Shown here in pieces: positions 40,858 through 50,468 of a stretch of DNA of 64,000 nt; within the stretch, counting starts at the first letter, position 1; each line of letters begins with the position of its first letter. The translations under genes were made by a program, and so were the position numbers. This DNA is from Kutzneria kofuensis (GTDB lineage: Bacteria > Actinomycetota > Actinomycetes > Mycobacteriales > Pseudonocardiaceae). A model generated the notes under the pieces. The model ran no database searches. It was not told the origin of the DNA and saw only the letters and a list, made by a program, of their open reading frames with translations. The stretch is from NCBI RefSeq assembly GCF_014203355.1, contig NZ_JACHIR010000001.1:1-64000 (forward strand), in the 5' to 3' direction.

Positions 40858-42855
40858 ATGGCCATGCAACCCGCGGTCCTCGCCGAGACCGAACAGGTGG
40901 AGCCGGAGGCCGGCCGGCTGTGGCTGCGCGCGCTGCGCGCCCCGCTGACCCTGACCGGCGTGATCATCACACTGGTTTTCGTCGTGCTGGCGGTGATCGG
41001 GCCGTGGATCGCGCCGTACGACCCGTCCGCGGTCAGCGACGCGGCCACCGCTCCCCCGTCGTTCGAGCACTGGCTGGGCACCACCCAGAACGGCCAGGAC
41101 ATCCTGTCCCAGGTCCTCTACGGCGCGCAGGCGTCGATGTTCGTCGGCCTCGGCTCGGCGGTCATCACCACCATCCTGTCGGTCCTGGTCGGCGTCACCG
41201 CCGGCTATCTCGGCGGCACCAGCGACGAGCTGTTGTCCTTGCTGGCCAACGTGTTCCTGGTGCTGCCCGGCCTGCCGCTGACCATCATCCTGGCCGCCTA
41301 CCTGCCGCACAGCGGCTCGCTGGGCATCATCCTGGTGATCTCACTTACCGGTTGGGCGTGGGGCGCCCGGGTGCTGCGCGCGCAGACGTTGTCCCTGCGC
41401 AAGCGGGACTTCGTGGAGGCGGCGCGGGCCACCGGCGAACGCACGTCGAAGATCATCCTGCGGGACATCCTGCCCAACCAGCTCGCGGTCATCGCCGCGT
41501 CCTTCCTGGGCACGGTGACCGCGGCCATCCTCACCCAGGCCAGCCTGGCGTTCCTCGGGCTGACCGACGTCACGCAGTGGTCGTGGGGCACGATCCTGTA
41601 CTGGGCACAGGCCGACAGCGCGCTGCTCACCGGCTCCTGGTGGTGGTTCGTGCCGGCCGGCCTGGCCATCGCGCTCATCGGCACCGCGCTGTCGCTGGTC
41701 AACTTCGGCATCGACGAGTTCATCAACCCGCGCCTGCGGCAGGCGGGCATCGGCACCAAGAAGGCACAGCGGGCACAGGTGTCCCGCCGTCGCACCAAAC
41801 GGGTCAAGCGATCCGCGCAGCGGCAGCCGCGGCCCGCGGGCACGCCGTTCACGGCCGACAGCACGGACGTCATCCTGGACGTCCGCGGCCTCAAGGTGAA
41901 CTACGGCGCCGTCACCGCCGTCGACGACGTCTCGTTCACCTTGAGGCGGGGGGAAGTCCTGGGCATCGCCGGCGAGTCCGGCTCCGGAAAGTCCACATTG
42001 GCCTATGCCATCACCCGGCTGCACAAGCCGCCGGCCGAGATCCCGCAGGGCGAGATCCGGTACACCAACGCGGACGGGTCCACCGTGGACGTGCTGGCGA
42101 TGGACGACGAGGAGCTGCGCGCCTTCCGCTGGGAGGAGCTGTCCATCGTCTTCCAGTCCGCGATGCACGCCCTCAACCCGATCATGCGCATCGGTGAGCA
42201 GATCGAGGACGCGCTGGTGGCGCACCGGCCCGGCAGCACGGCCCCGGAGCGGGCCGCGCGGGTGGTGGAACTGCTGGGCATCGTGGGCATTCCGGCCGAC
42301 CGGGCCAGCTCCTACCCGCACGAGCTGTCCGGCGGCATGCGGCAGCGGGCGATGATCGCGGTCGGGCTGGCGCTCGACCCGGAGATCATCGTGATGGACG
42401 AGCCGACCACCGCGCTGGACGTGGTGATCCAGCGGCAGATCATCGACAAGATCATGGAGCTGAAGGACCGGCTCGGCTTCTCGGTCGTGTTCATCACCCA
42501 CGACCTGTCGCTGCTGATCGAGATGTCCGACACGATCGCGGTGATGTACGGCGGCAAGATCGTGGAAATGGCCGCCGCCGAGGACTTCCACGAGCGGCCG
42601 CAGCACCCGTACAGCCGCGGCCTGCTGGAGTCGTTCCCCACGCTCAGCGGCCCGAAGAAGGAGCTCACCGGCATTCCCGGCTCGCCGCCGGACCTGCGGC
42701 GACTGCCCAGCGGCTGCTCGTTCCGGCCGCGCTGCCCGGTCGCGTTCGACGCCTGCGCCGAGCACGAGCCGCGGCTGTACCAGATCGGCTCGTCGGCCGC
42801 CGCCTGCCTGCTGTACTCCGATGATCACGCCGTGAAGATGGGTGAGAGCGCATGA
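40858..42855 (+). CDS. Fused ABC permease-ATPase (DppC-DppD type)
   Basis: 665 residues combining two proteins that are normally separate. Residues about 20-300 are the second permease ([37 protein letters not shown] loop [20 protein letters not shown]). A basic linker ([17 protein letters not shown]) follows. From about 335 an Opp/Dpp ATPase begins, with Walker [10 protein letters not shown] (372-380), signature LSGGMRQR, Walker B IIVMDEP, and the C-terminal oligopeptide-family Cys cluster [14 protein letters not shown]. No stop or frameshift interrupts the join. It overlaps the next ATPase gene by 4 bp. Confidence 0.9.
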   Translation: MAMQPAVLAETEQVEPEAGRLWLRALRAPLTLTGVIITLVFVVLAVIGPWIAPYDPSAVSDAATAPPSFEHWLGTTQNGQDILSQVLYGAQASMFVGLGSAVITTILSVLVGVTAGYLGGTSDELLSLLANVFLVLPGLPLTIILAAYLPHSGSLGIILVISLTGWAWGARVLRAQTLSLRKRDFVEAARATGERTSKIILRDILPNQLAVIAASFLGTVTAAILTQASLAFLGLTDVTQWSWGTILYWAQADSALLTGSWWWFVPAGLAIALIGTALSLVNFGIDEFINPRLRQAGIGTKKAQRAQVSRRRTKRVKRSAQRQPRPAGTPFTADSTDVILDVRGLKVNYGAVTAVDDVSFTLRRGEVLGIAGESGSGKSTLAYAITRLHKPPAEIPQGEIRYTNADGSTVDVLAMDDEELRAFRWEELSIVFQSAMHALNPIMRIGEQIEDALVAHRPGSTAPERAARVVELLGIVGIPADRASSYPHELSGGMRQRAMIAVGLALDPEIIVMDEPTTALDVVIQRQIIDKIMELKDRLGFSVVFITHDLSLLIEMSDTIAVMYGGKIVEMAAAEDFHERPQHPYSRGLLESFPTLSGPKKELTGIPGSPPDLRRLPSGCSFRPRCPVAFDACAEHEPRLYQIGSSAAACLLYSDDHAVKMGESA

Positions 42856-43868
42856 CCGCACCGGTGTTGGAGGCCGTCGACGTCACGAAGCACTTCCCGG
42901 TGCGCGGCCTGCTCAAGCGCGGCGGCGGCCGGGTGGTGCACGCCGTGGACAACGTGTCGCTGAAGCTCTACGCGGGCCGGATCACCGCCCTGGTGGGCGA
43001 ATCCGGCTCCGGAAAGTCCACCTTGGCCCGTCTGCTGGCCCAGCTGTACCCGGTGACCAGCGGCGAGATCCGGCTGCACGGCCGACCCGTGCAGGCCACC
43101 CGCGGCAAGGCGTTCCGCGAGCACGTCAGCAGGGTGCAGCTGATCCTCCAGGACCCGTTCGCCTCGTTCAATCCGGTCGCCTCGATCGCCAGCACGCTGC
43201 GCCGCGCGGTGTCCATCCACCACGCCGGCAAGGCCAACGACGAGCAGCTGGCCGTGATCGACGACCTGCTGACGCAGACCAATCTGGTGCCGCCGCGGCA
43301 GTTCACCCAGAAGTTCCCGCACGAGCTGTCCGGCGGCCAGCTGCAGCGCGTGTCGATCGCCCGCGCGCTGGCCGCGAGCCCCGACGTGTTCCTCGCCGAC
43401 GAGCCGGTGTCCAGCCTGGACGTCTCCATCCGGCTTGGCATCCTCAACCTGTTGCGGCGCTTGACCGAGGACCGCGACGTCGCCATGCTCTACGTCACCC
43501 ACGACATCGCGTCGGCCCGCTACTTCGCGGCGGACACGGCCGTGATGTACGCCGGCGAGATCGTGGAGACCGGTCCGTCGGAGACGGTCACGCAGCAGGC
43601 CGCGCACCCGTACACGCAGCTGCTGATCTCCTCCGCGCCGGACCCGTCGCGCAGGGAAACCAAGCGGGTCAAGGACATCGGCCAGCCGCCGAGCCTGATC
43701 TCGCCGCCGAGCGGCTGCCGGTTCCATCCGCGCTGCCCCTTCGCTCTTGCCCGCTGCGAGCAGGAGAAGCCGCCGACCTTCGAACTCGCCGACGGCCACA
43801 CCGCCCGGTGCTGGCTGTACGCGGACAAACCCGAGCCCGCCGCGCCAGAAAGGGCCGATGCTCAGTGA
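42852..43868 (+). CDS. ABC transporter ATPase, DppF/OppF type
   Basis: 338 residues. Walker [11 protein letters not shown]-loop [15 protein letters not shown], signature [15 protein letters not shown], Walker [13 protein letters not shown] and H-loop [11 protein letters not shown] are all intact. The C-terminal oligopeptide-family motif is [14 protein letters not shown]. It should pair with the ATPase half of the preceding fusion protein. Starts in an ATGA overlap with that gene and ends in a GTGA overlap with the binding-protein gene. Confidence 0.93.
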   Translation: MTAPVLEAVDVTKHFPVRGLLKRGGGRVVHAVDNVSLKLYAGRITALVGESGSGKSTLARLLAQLYPVTSGEIRLHGRPVQATRGKAFREHVSRVQLILQDPFASFNPVASIASTLRRAVSIHHAGKANDEQLAVIDDLLTQTNLVPPRQFTQKFPHELSGGQLQRVSIARALAASPDVFLADEPVSSLDVSIRLGILNLLRRLTEDRDVAMLYVTHDIASARYFAADTAVMYAGEIVETGPSETVTQQAAHPYTQLLISSAPDPSRRETKRVKDIGQPPSLISPPSGCRFHPRCPFALARCEQEKPPTFELADGHTARCWLYADKPEPAAPERADAQ

Positions 43869-45517
43869 ACACCTCGGTTCAGATCACCAGAAGAAGCCTG
43901 CTGGCGGGCATGATCGCCACCGCCGGCGGTCTCGCCCTCGCCTCCTGCTCATCGGGCGGCGGCTCGTCCTCGTCCGGCAACGGCCTGACGATCACCGTCG
44001 CCGGCCAGTCGGACAACCTCACCCAGGTGTTCAACCCGTTCCTGGAGAACACCGCGCTGGGCGTGACCTACAACGGCTCCTTCATCTACGAGCCGCTGGT
44101 GCAGATCAACACCGCCGACATCGGCAAGGACATCCCGTGGCTGGCCAAGTCCTGGGAGTGGTCGAACGACAACAAGACGTTCACGGTCACGTTGCAGGAC
44201 AACGTGAAGTGGACCGACGGCAAGCCGTTCTCCGCCGACGACGTGGTGTTCACCTACCAGCTGCTGCAGAAGTTCCCGGCGCTGAACCTGCAGGGCGTGC
44301 CGGCCGGCGAGGTCAGCTCGCCGGCCCCGAACAAGGTCGTGTTCACCTTCAAGGACCCGTCGGAACAGCTGTTCCCGAGCATCGTGTCCGCCCCGATCGT
44401 GGCCAAGCACCTGTGGGAGTCGGTCAAGGACCCGACCAGCCACCAGGACCCGAACCCGGTCGGCACCGGGGCGTTCAAGGTCGGCCAGTTCTCGCCGCAG
44501 AGCCTGCTGCTGACCCGCAACGACGACTACTGGCAGCCCAAGGCCCAGATCGCGGCGATCCGGTTCGTGCCGTACAAGGACAACTCCACCGTCACCAACG
44601 CGATGGTGCAGGGCCAGGCCGACTGGGCCGGCACCTACATCGCCAACGCGGACAAGACGTTCACGTCCAAGAGCAAGAACTACCACTTCTGGGCGCCGCG
44701 GGCCGGCACCGACGGCCTGATCCCGAACCTGGAGCGCTGGCCGCTGTCGGACATCGCGGTGCGCAAGGCGATCAGCCTCGGCGTGAACCGCAAGCAGGTG
44801 GCCGCGGCCAGTGGCGAGCAGCCCGCCACCAGCGTCACCGGCCTGCCGCTGCCGACCTACCAGTCCTCGGTTTCCGCGCAGTACAAGGGTGTCGGCTTCG
44901 TCGAGGACAAGGCCAAGGCGATGCAGACGCTGGAGGCCGCCGGCTACGCCAAGGGCAGCGACGGCTACTACGCCAAGGGCGGCAAGCGGGTCGAGTTCAG
45001 CTGCAGCTTCCCGGCCGCGTACACGGAGATCGCCGCGCGGGTGCAGGTGCTGGTGTCGCAGCTGAAGGACATCGGCATCAAACTGAACATCGACACGACC
45101 ACCGTGGACGACATCAACCCGCGCACGGCCAAGGGTGACTTCGACTCCACCATGGGCTATCCGGTGAGCCCGACGCCCCGCGCGTTCTCGTTCTACAACG
45201 ACACCATGAACCCGAACCTGTACTACCCGATCGGGCAGTCCACGCCGTCGTTCCAGAACATCGAGCGGTTCAAGGACGACGAGGCGGCCGAGCTGTTCAA
45301 GCAGTACCCGCTGGCCACCACCGACGAGGCGCGGCAGCAGATCCTGGACAAGATCGAGACGGTGTTCGTGGAGAAGCTGCCGTGGATCCCCATGTTCTAC
45401 TGGGGTTCCTACAGCAGCTGGAGCACCGCGCGGGTGACGGGCTTCCCCGATCAGGACAACCCGTACTTCACCGCGGTGCCGAACGTGGTGGTGGCGCTGA
45501 GGCTGAAGCCGGCGTGA
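43865..45517 (+). CDS. Solute-binding lipoprotein, SBP_bac_5 family
   Basis: 550-residue extracytoplasmic binding protein for the Dpp-type transporter. The N-terminus has a twin-arginine-like TRRSLLAG followed by lipobox LALASC (Cys28), so export may go by Tat before lipidation. The family fold is marked by [40 protein letters not shown] and [19 protein letters not shown]_bac_5 proteins bind peptides, but several bind cello- or chito-oligosaccharides. The GTG start overlaps the ATPase stop by 4 bp and the TGA overlaps the isomerase start. Confidence 0.92.
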   Translation: MNTSVQITRRSLLAGMIATAGGLALASCSSGGGSSSSGNGLTITVAGQSDNLTQVFNPFLENTALGVTYNGSFIYEPLVQINTADIGKDIPWLAKSWEWSNDNKTFTVTLQDNVKWTDGKPFSADDVVFTYQLLQKFPALNLQGVPAGEVSSPAPNKVVFTFKDPSEQLFPSIVSAPIVAKHLWESVKDPTSHQDPNPVGTGAFKVGQFSPQSLLLTRNDDYWQPKAQIAAIRFVPYKDNSTVTNAMVQGQADWAGTYIANADKTFTSKSKNYHFWAPRAGTDGLIPNLERWPLSDIAVRKAISLGVNRKQVAAASGEQPATSVTGLPLPTYQSSVSAQYKGVGFVEDKAKAMQTLEAAGYAKGSDGYYAKGGKRVEFSCSFPAAYTEIAARVQVLVSQLKDIGIKLNIDTTTVDDINPRTAKGDFDSTMGYPVSPTPRAFSFYNDTMNPNLYYPIGQSTPSFQNIERFKDDEAAELFKQYPLATTDEARQQILDKIETVFVEKLPWIPMFYWGSYSSWSTARVTGFPDQDNPYFTAVPNVVVALRLKPA

Positions 45518-46278
45518 CCGCCGAGATCGCCGTGATGGCGTACACGGTGCTCGACCAGGCCCGCGCCGATCTCGACGGCACGTTCGCCCGGCTGGCCGAG
45601 ATCGGCTACCGGGGCGTCGAGACGTACGGCCTGGTCGAGCACTTCGGTCCGGCGCGGGTACGGGGCGCGCTGGACGCGGCCGGGCTGGCCGTGACGAGCG
45701 CGCACGCGCCGTTCCCGGCCGGCCCGGACGCGGAGTCCATCCTGGACCAGAACGCCGAGCTCGGCGCCGAGGTTCTGGTGTGGAGCATGGAACGGGAGGA
45801 GTTCGACTCACCGGACGCGGTCAAGCGCGGCGTGCAGCGGGTGAACGTGGCCGCCGAGCACGCCGCCGCCCGCGGCATGAAGATCGCCTACCACAACCAC
45901 TTCGCCGAGTTCTCCCAGTTCTTCGGCGGCGTGCAGGCTTACGACCTGCTGCTGGAGCTGTTGGACGACCGGGTGCTGGTGGAGTTGGACGCGTACTGGG
46001 CCGTGCTCGGCGGCGCCGATCCGGCCGAGATCCTGACCCGGCTCGGCGACCGCGCGCGGTTCATCCACGTCAAGGACGGCCCCGCGGTCAGTTACTCCGA
46101 CGACGTGATGGTGCCGATCGGCGAGGGGCGGATCGACTGGCGGACAACGCTTTCCGTGCCGTCGGGCCTGCGCTGGCACATCGTCGAGCTGGAGCGGCTG
46201 CACATCGACACGTTCGAGGCGCTGCGACGCAGCTATGACCACCTGGTCGGCAACGGACTCTCGCTGGGGGCGCGATGA
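45514..46278 (+). CDS. Sugar phosphate isomerase/epimerase, TIM barrel
   Basis: 254 residues of the xylose-isomerase-like AP_endonuc_2 fold. RLAEIGYRGVETYGLVEHFG opens the barrel. KIAYHNHFAEFSQF (metal-binding His), VLVELDAYWAVLGGADPAEI and RFIHVKDGPAVSYSDDVMVP give the usual E/D/H metal ligands, ending WHIVELERLHIDTFEALRRS with the last catalytic Glu. It interconverts or epimerises a ketose. GTG start in a 4-bp overlap with the binding-protein gene. Confidence 0.88.
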   Translation: MTAEIAVMAYTVLDQARADLDGTFARLAEIGYRGVETYGLVEHFGPARVRGALDAAGLAVTSAHAPFPAGPDAESILDQNAELGAEVLVWSMEREEFDSPDAVKRGVQRVNVAAEHAAARGMKIAYHNHFAEFSQFFGGVQAYDLLLELLDDRVLVELDAYWAVLGGADPAEILTRLGDRARFIHVKDGPAVSYSDDVMVPIGEGRIDWRTTLSVPSGLRWHIVELERLHIDTFEALRRSYDHLVGNGLSLGAR

Positions 46279-47264
46279 AGGTGCTGTTCCTGGGCGGGGC
46301 CGGCATGATCGGCTCCGCCTGCGCGGACGAGGCGGTGGCGTCCGGTCTGGACGTCACCGTCGTCACGCGCACCGACCCGAAGCGGCAGCCGCCGCCCGGG
46401 GTCCGCGCCCTGCGGGCCGACGTCCGGGACGCCGAGCAGCTGCGGAAGGCGTTGGGCGACGAGGAGTTCGACGCGGTCGTGAACTGGGTCGGCTTCACGC
46501 CGGACGACGTCCGGTCACACCCGGCGGTGTTCGGCGGGCGGACCGGGCAGTACGTGTTCGTCAGCACCTGCTCGGTGTTCGCCCGGCCGGTGCCGCAGCT
46601 GCCGGTGACCGAGTCGACACCGCGCCGGCAGCCGGTGTTCGGCTACCCACGCGGCAAGATCGCCTGTGAGGTGTTCCTGGAGGACGCGTTCCGGGACAAC
46701 GGTTTCCCGCTGACGATCGTCCGGCCGGCGCACGTCTACGACCGGACCGTGGTGCCGGTGCTGGCCGGCTGGACGGCGATCGACCGGATGCGGGCCGGCA
46801 GGCCCGTGGTGGTGCACGGCGACGGCACCTCGCTGTGGACGCTGATGCACTCCCGGGACTTCGCGCGGGCGTTCGTGCCGCTGCTGGGCAACGGGCACGC
46901 GGTCGGCGAGAGCGTGAACGTGGTCTCCGGCGACATCCTGACCTGGGACCAGATCCATCTGCAGTTGGCGGCGGCCGCCGGCGTGCGGGAACCGGTGCTG
47001 CGGCACCGGTCCAGCGAGACCATCGCCGAGGTGCTACCGGGTTGGCGGGATGTGCTCGAGCACGACTTCCGGCATTCGATGTTCTTCGACACCGGCAAGC
47101 TGCGCTCGCTGGTGCCGGGCTTCGCGCCGGCGGTGTCGTTCGCGGAGGGGGCCCGGGAGCTGGTCGCCCACCACGACAAGGAGCCGCGGCTGCGGGCGGT
47201 CGACGAGGACCTGAACTCCGCGTTCGATCGGCTCATCGAGCAGACCGATACAAGACCAAAGTAA
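46275..47264 (+). CDS. NAD-dependent epimerase/dehydratase (extended SDR)
   Basis: 329 residues. Rossmann motif VLFLGGAGMIGSACADEAV (GxxGxxG). TRTDPKRQPPPGVRALRADV continues it. YVFVSTCSVFARPVPQLPVT occupies the Ser position, and the catalytic YxxxK is FGYPRGKIACE. Atypical extended SDR acting on a sugar nucleotide or free sugar. Overlaps the isomerase stop by 4 bp. Its TAA stop lies inside the palindrome AATACCA-CT-TGGTATT, so the next promoter begins right at its end. Confidence 0.87.
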   Translation: MKVLFLGGAGMIGSACADEAVASGLDVTVVTRTDPKRQPPPGVRALRADVRDAEQLRKALGDEEFDAVVNWVGFTPDDVRSHPAVFGGRTGQYVFVSTCSVFARPVPQLPVTESTPRRQPVFGYPRGKIACEVFLEDAFRDNGFPLTIVRPAHVYDRTVVPVLAGWTAIDRMRAGRPVVVHGDGTSLWTLMHSRDFARAFVPLLGNGHAVGESVNVVSGDILTWDQIHLQLAAAAGVREPVLRHRSSETIAEVLPGWRDVLEHDFRHSMFFDTGKLRSLVPGFAPAVSFAEGARELVAHHDKEPRLRAVDEDLNSAFDRLIEQTDTRPK

Positions 47265-47278
47265 TACCACTTGGTATT
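47263..47278. promoter_or_regulatory. GntR operator palindrome AATACCA-CT-TGGTATT
   Basis: Perfect 7-bp arms around CT, 44 bp upstream of the second GntR gene. It is the full palindromic version of the TGGTAT half-sites at 39700-39850 and 53163-53169. The position suggests autoregulation. Confidence 0.65.
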
Positions 47279-47307
47279 CTGGTCACCGCCGACAGGAGGT
47301 ACAGCCG

Positions 47308-47325
47308 ATGCAGGGGCCCGTGTGA
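47308..47325 (+). CDS. Possible 5-codon leader peptide ahead of GntR gene
   Basis: ATG CAG GGG CCC GTG TGA encodes MQGPV. It has the best SD in the neighbourhood, AGGAGGT (47294-47300), seven bases upstream. Its TGA overlaps the GTG start of the regulator (47322-47325), so ribosomes finishing the leader could restart on the regulator. It might be only a chance ATG. Confidence 0.4.
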   Translation: MQGPV

Positions 47326-48083
47326 CCGCCGAACAGCCGGTGCTGCCCGCCGCCTACCCGGAGCCGCTGTGGACGCAGGCCGCGGCGCTGCTGCGTACCC
47401 GCATCGCGGATGGCGAGCTGCGCCCCGGCGCTCGGCTGCCGCCGGAGCGGGACCTGTGCCAGCAGCTGGCGATCTCCCGGGTGACGCTGCGCAAGGCCCT
47501 GGCTTCGCTGGTCGACGAGGGCGTGCTGCGCTCGGCCCACGGCCGTGGCTGGTACGTCACCGCGCCGGAGCGCGGCGACTGGCCCAACACCCTGGAGTCG
47601 TTCTCCGAGACGGCACGGCGGATGGGCCTGGCGCCGACGTCCATGGTGCTCCGCGCCTCGGCGGCGCCGGCCAGTTTCGACGAGGCCGAGGAGTTCCAGA
47701 TCGCGCCGGGCACACCGCTGTTCCGGCTGGAACGGGTGCGGCTGCTGGACGGCGTGCCCATCGCCGTCGACGAGTCGCTGCTGCCCACCGACGTCGCCGA
47801 CGGCTTCGAGCAACTCGACTTCACCACCGCGTCGCTGTACGAGATCGTCACCGGCCGTGGTTTCCAGCTGGCGCAGGCGGACACCACGATCGAGGCACGG
47901 CCGGCGACCGCGGCGATCGCCGGGCACCTGGGCGTCCCGGAGGCCACGCCGATCCTCCAGATGCGCCAGGTGGTGCGGGACCGGACCGGGCGCCCGCTGC
48001 TGTCATCCACCATCCGGTACGCGGGCGACCGCTACCGGCTGCGCACGTCCTTCACCAGAAATGTGGGAACGGAGCAGACTTGA
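47322..48083 (+). CDS. GntR/HutC-family regulator, copy 2
   Basis: 253 residues. Winged HTH LPPERDLCQQLAISRVTLRK with wing GVLRSAHGRGWYVTA. UTRA domain from about 95 (NTLESFSETARRMGLAPTSM; LFRLERVRLLDGVPIAVDES; IRYAGDRYRLRTSFTR). It is a paralogue of the protein at 37990, but extends past the shared SFxR end. The stop TGA at 48081-48083 appears to be supplied by the right end of the TnpB element. It probably binds AATACCA-CT-TGGTATT upstream and related sites in the island. Confidence 0.88.
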   Translation: MTAEQPVLPAAYPEPLWTQAAALLRTRIADGELRPGARLPPERDLCQQLAISRVTLRKALASLVDEGVLRSAHGRGWYVTAPERGDWPNTLESFSETARRMGLAPTSMVLRASAAPASFDEAEEFQIAPGTPLFRLERVRLLDGVPIAVDESLLPTDVADGFEQLDFTTASLYEIVTGRGFQLAQADTTIEARPATAAIAGHLGVPEATPILQMRQVVRDRTGRPLLSSTIRYAGDRYRLRTSFTRNVGTEQT

Positions 48084-48200
48084 CTTCCTCCCCTCGTGAA
48101 CAAGGGAACTCCTACGGCTCGCGCTGTAGGGCTTTCTGCTTCGTCGCCGACTGCCCGCTCGGAGTGTTCCGTTGAGGTCTTACACCGGCTCCACAGACAG
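48079..48200 (-). ncRNA. Predicted TnpB guide RNA (reRNA/omegaRNA) region
   Basis: In IS200/IS605 elements the guide RNA comes from the 3' end of tnpB through the right end, with the guide taken from flanking DNA. Here the tnpB 3' end and the structured right end (GTAGGAGTTCCC ... GGGGAGGAAGTCAA) lie in this order on the minus strand. The guide would begin in TGCTCCGTTCCC, the end of the GntR gene. Boundaries are inferred, not seen. Confidence 0.4.
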
Positions 48201-49302
48201 ACACCGCCAGCCCGGCGGCCAGAAGGTTCCGTGCCGCGTTCACGTCCCGATCATGGGTCGCGCCGCAGTCACACGTCCAGGTCCGGACGTTCAGCGGCAT
48301 CCTGTTCCTCAGGACACCGCACACGGAGCACAGCCTTGTGAAAGGGAAGAAGCGGTCCACCGCGACCACTTCCCGCCCGTGCCAAGCGGCCTTGTACTCC
48401 AGCATGCGCCGGAATTCCGTCCAGCTCGCGTCAGAGATGGCGCGGGCCAGACACCGATTCTTGACCATGTTGCGTACGGTCAAGTCCTCGATCACGAGCG
48501 TTTGGTTGTCGCGCACGAGTCGAGTGGTCAGCTTGTGCAGGTGGTCCCTGCGTCGGTCGGCGAGCCGGGCGTGGACGCGGTCAACCACGCGGCGGGCCTT
48601 GTCCCGATTGTTCGAGCCTTCTCTTTTGCGGGCGAGGTTCCGCTGTGCCTTGGCAAGTCGGGCACGGTCGGTGCGCTCATGTCGAGGATTGACGACTTTC
48701 TCGCCCGTCGAAAGCGTGAGCAGGTGGTCAAGGCCGACATCGACGCCCACCACCGTGCCGGTGGCGGGATACGGCTGCACGCCGGGGTCCTCGCACAACA
48801 TCGACACGTACCAGCGGCCCGCCGCGTCACGGGACACAGTCACCGTGGTCGGCACCACGCCTTCCGGGAGGGGGCGGGACCAAACGATGTCCAACGGCTG
48901 GCTCATCTTCGCCAGCGTCAAGCATCCATCGCGGAACCGGAACGCGGAGCTGGTGTACTCCGCGCTGGCGCGGGATTTCCGCTTGGACTTGAACCGCGGA
49001 TACCGGGCGCGCTTGGCGAAGAAGTTGGCGAACCCGCTTTGCAGGTGCCGCAGCGCCTGCTGGAGCGGGACCGAGGAGACCTCGTTGAGGTAGGCCAGTT
49101 CCTCGGTCCGTTTCCAGGCCGTCAACATCGCCGAGGTCTGGCTGTAGTTGATCCTTTCCCGCCGCGTCCACGCCTCGGAACGGGCCGCGAGTGCGAGGTT
49201 GTAGACCTTCCGCACGCACCCGAACGTGCGCGACAGTTCGACCGCCTGCGCCTCGGTCGGATGAAAGCGGTACTTGAATGCCCGCTTCACGTGCGTGGTC
49301 AC
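48112..49302 (-). CDS. tnpB: TnpB RNA-guided nuclease (OrfB_IS605)
   Basis: 396 residues and apparently intact. N-terminal wedge/HTH_OrfB part starts VKRAFKYRFHPTEAQAVELS. The RuvC residues are present: Asp188 in VVGVDVGLDHLLTLS, Glu272 in LVIEDLTVRNMVKNR and Asp353 in HDRDVNAARN. The zinc ribbon has Cys325, 328, 344 and 346 (CSVCG, CDCG). Known TnpBs cut DNA matching their guide RNA next to a short target motif and favour retention of the element. GTG 49302; the longer open frame is antisense to the SIS gene. Confidence 0.93.
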   Translation of the reverse strand: MTTHVKRAFKYRFHPTEAQAVELSRTFGCVRKVYNLALAARSEAWTRRERINYSQTSAMLTAWKRTEELAYLNEVSSVPLQQALRHLQSGFANFFAKRARYPRFKSKRKSRASAEYTSSAFRFRDGCLTLAKMSQPLDIVWSRPLPEGVVPTTVTVSRDAAGRWYVSMLCEDPGVQPYPATGTVVGVDVGLDHLLTLSTGEKVVNPRHERTDRARLAKAQRNLARKREGSNNRDKARRVVDRVHARLADRRRDHLHKLTTRLVRDNQTLVIEDLTVRNMVKNRCLARAISDASWTEFRRMLEYKAAWHGREVVAVDRFFPFTRLCSVCGVLRNRMPLNVRTWTCDCGATHDRDVNAARNLLAAGLAVSVCGAGVRPQRNTPSGQSATKQKALQREP

Positions 49303-49457
49303 CGTTCGCAAACTATCACGTCCGCCCGTGGCGATCTGCCGTCGGGCGGATGGTGGACGCCGTTTCGGCCAGGCACCGAAACGACTATTCCGGTCCTGCT
49401 TCGCAGGTGTCCGATTCCTCCCCGGTCTGGAGACCGGGGTCTCCTCGGAGGTCAGAC

Positions 49458-50468
49458 ATGATCGACGGCTACATCGCCTACACGCGGGCCCGCGCCACCC
49501 AGGCGGCGGACCTCGCGGCGGCGGTCGACCGTCTGGCCGGCTCGGTGGCGGAGCTGGCGACTGGGGGTCGTCTTTCCGGTCCTGGACCGGTTTTCGTCGG
49601 CATCGGCGCGAGCCTCGCGGCCGCCTGCGCGCCGGTGTGGGCGCTGCGTTCGCGCGGCGTCCACTCGTGGCGGCTGGGGGCTGGCGACCACCCGCTGCCG
49701 TTCCCGCCGAGCAGCCATCCGGTGTTCGGGGTGTCGCAGAGCGGCCGCAGCGCGGAGACGCTGGCGGTGCTGGAGACCATTCCGGCATCGAAGCGGTATG
49801 CCGTGGTCAACGTGGTGCCGTCGCCGATCGCCGACCTGGCCTCGGCCCTGGTCGATCTGGGCAACATCGCCGACAGCTACGCGTCCACCATCGGCTTCAC
49901 CGCCACCGTCGCGGCGCTCGGGCTGATCGCCGACGCCTGGCACGGCGGCCGAATCGACGACGGCTGGTCGCGCATCGGCGACGTGGTGGCCATGGTCGAC
50001 CGCGACCTCGGGCCGCGGATCCGTGCGCTGGCGCCGCTTTTCGTGTCAGCGACATCCGCGGACTTCGTCGGGGCCGGGCCGTTCGTGGGCTCGGCGGAGG
50101 CCGGGGCTCTGCTGTTCCGCGAGGTGGCGCGGATCCCGTCCACCGGCATGAGCACCCGGCAGTACCTGCACGGCGCCATGGAGTCCGCGGGCGGCGGCGT
50201 GCACGTGCTGTTCGGCGCGGACCGGGAGCTCGCCGCGGCCGAGACGCTGGCCGGCGCCGGGCATCCGGCGATCCTCGTGACCAGCGAGGACGTCGACGCC
50301 GCTCCGCTGGTGCACCCCGTGCGCATCCCCGACCTGCCGCCCGCGCAGGCCGCGATCGCGCAGATCGTGGTGGTGCAGATCCTGGTCGAGGCCGTGGCCG
50401 CGGTGCGCGGCGTGGCCATCGAGGAATTCGTGTTCCACAACAACGACATCAAGGTGCCGGGGCTATGA
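49458..50468 (+). CDS. SIS-domain sugar-phosphate protein (isomerase or deaminase)
   Basis: 336 residues with two SIS domains like the isomerase half of GlmS or AgaS-type deaminases. GPVFVGIGASLAAACAPVWA and VFGVSQSGRSAETLAVLETI hold the sugar-phosphate Ser/Thr loop (SQSGRSAET). RIPSTGMSTRQYLHGAMESA holds the second, and EEFVFHNNDIKVPGL ends the protein. It would convert glucosamine 6-phosphate or a related amino sugar. ATG 49458 now has GGAGG from the TnpB element junction as SD. It overlaps the kinase gene by 4 bp. Confidence 0.85.
   Translation: MIDGYIAYTRARATQAADLAAAVDRLAGSVAELATGGRLSGPGPVFVGIGASLAAACAPVWALRSRGVHSWRLGAGDHPLPFPPSSHPVFGVSQSGRSAETLAVLETIPASKRYAVVNVVPSPIADLASALVDLGNIADSYASTIGFTATVAALGLIADAWHGGRIDDGWSRIGDVVAMVDRDLGPRIRALAPLFVSATSADFVGAGPFVGSAEAGALLFREVARIPSTGMSTRQYLHGAMESAGGGVHVLFGADRELAAAETLAGAGHPAILVTSEDVDAAPLVHPVRIPDLPPAQAAIAQIVVVQILVEAVAAVRGVAIEEFVFHNNDIKVPGL

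Larger units (their letters stand above)
48079..49450 (-). mobile_element. TnpB-only IS200/IS605-type element
   Basis: About 1.37 kb. No tnpA lies next to the tnpB, so it is an IS1341-like or non-autonomous element. Right end (minus strand, after tnpB): GGAGTTCCC, a partly paired CCCT/AGGG hairpin, then GGGGAGGAAGTCAA, ending with the TCAA known from IS608. Left end: perfect hairpin CCCCGGTC-TGGA-GACCGGGG (49420-49439) with a second one CCTGC-TTC-GCAGG (49395-49407). Exact ends are uncertain by one or two bases. The ends given restore a 4-bp gene overlap between the flanks. Confidence 0.75.

Noticed and set aside
48112-49788. 558-codon version of the TnpB reading frame
   Set aside because: The first 162 codons are antisense to the SIS gene and the element's left end; TnpB homology starts at GTG 49302.
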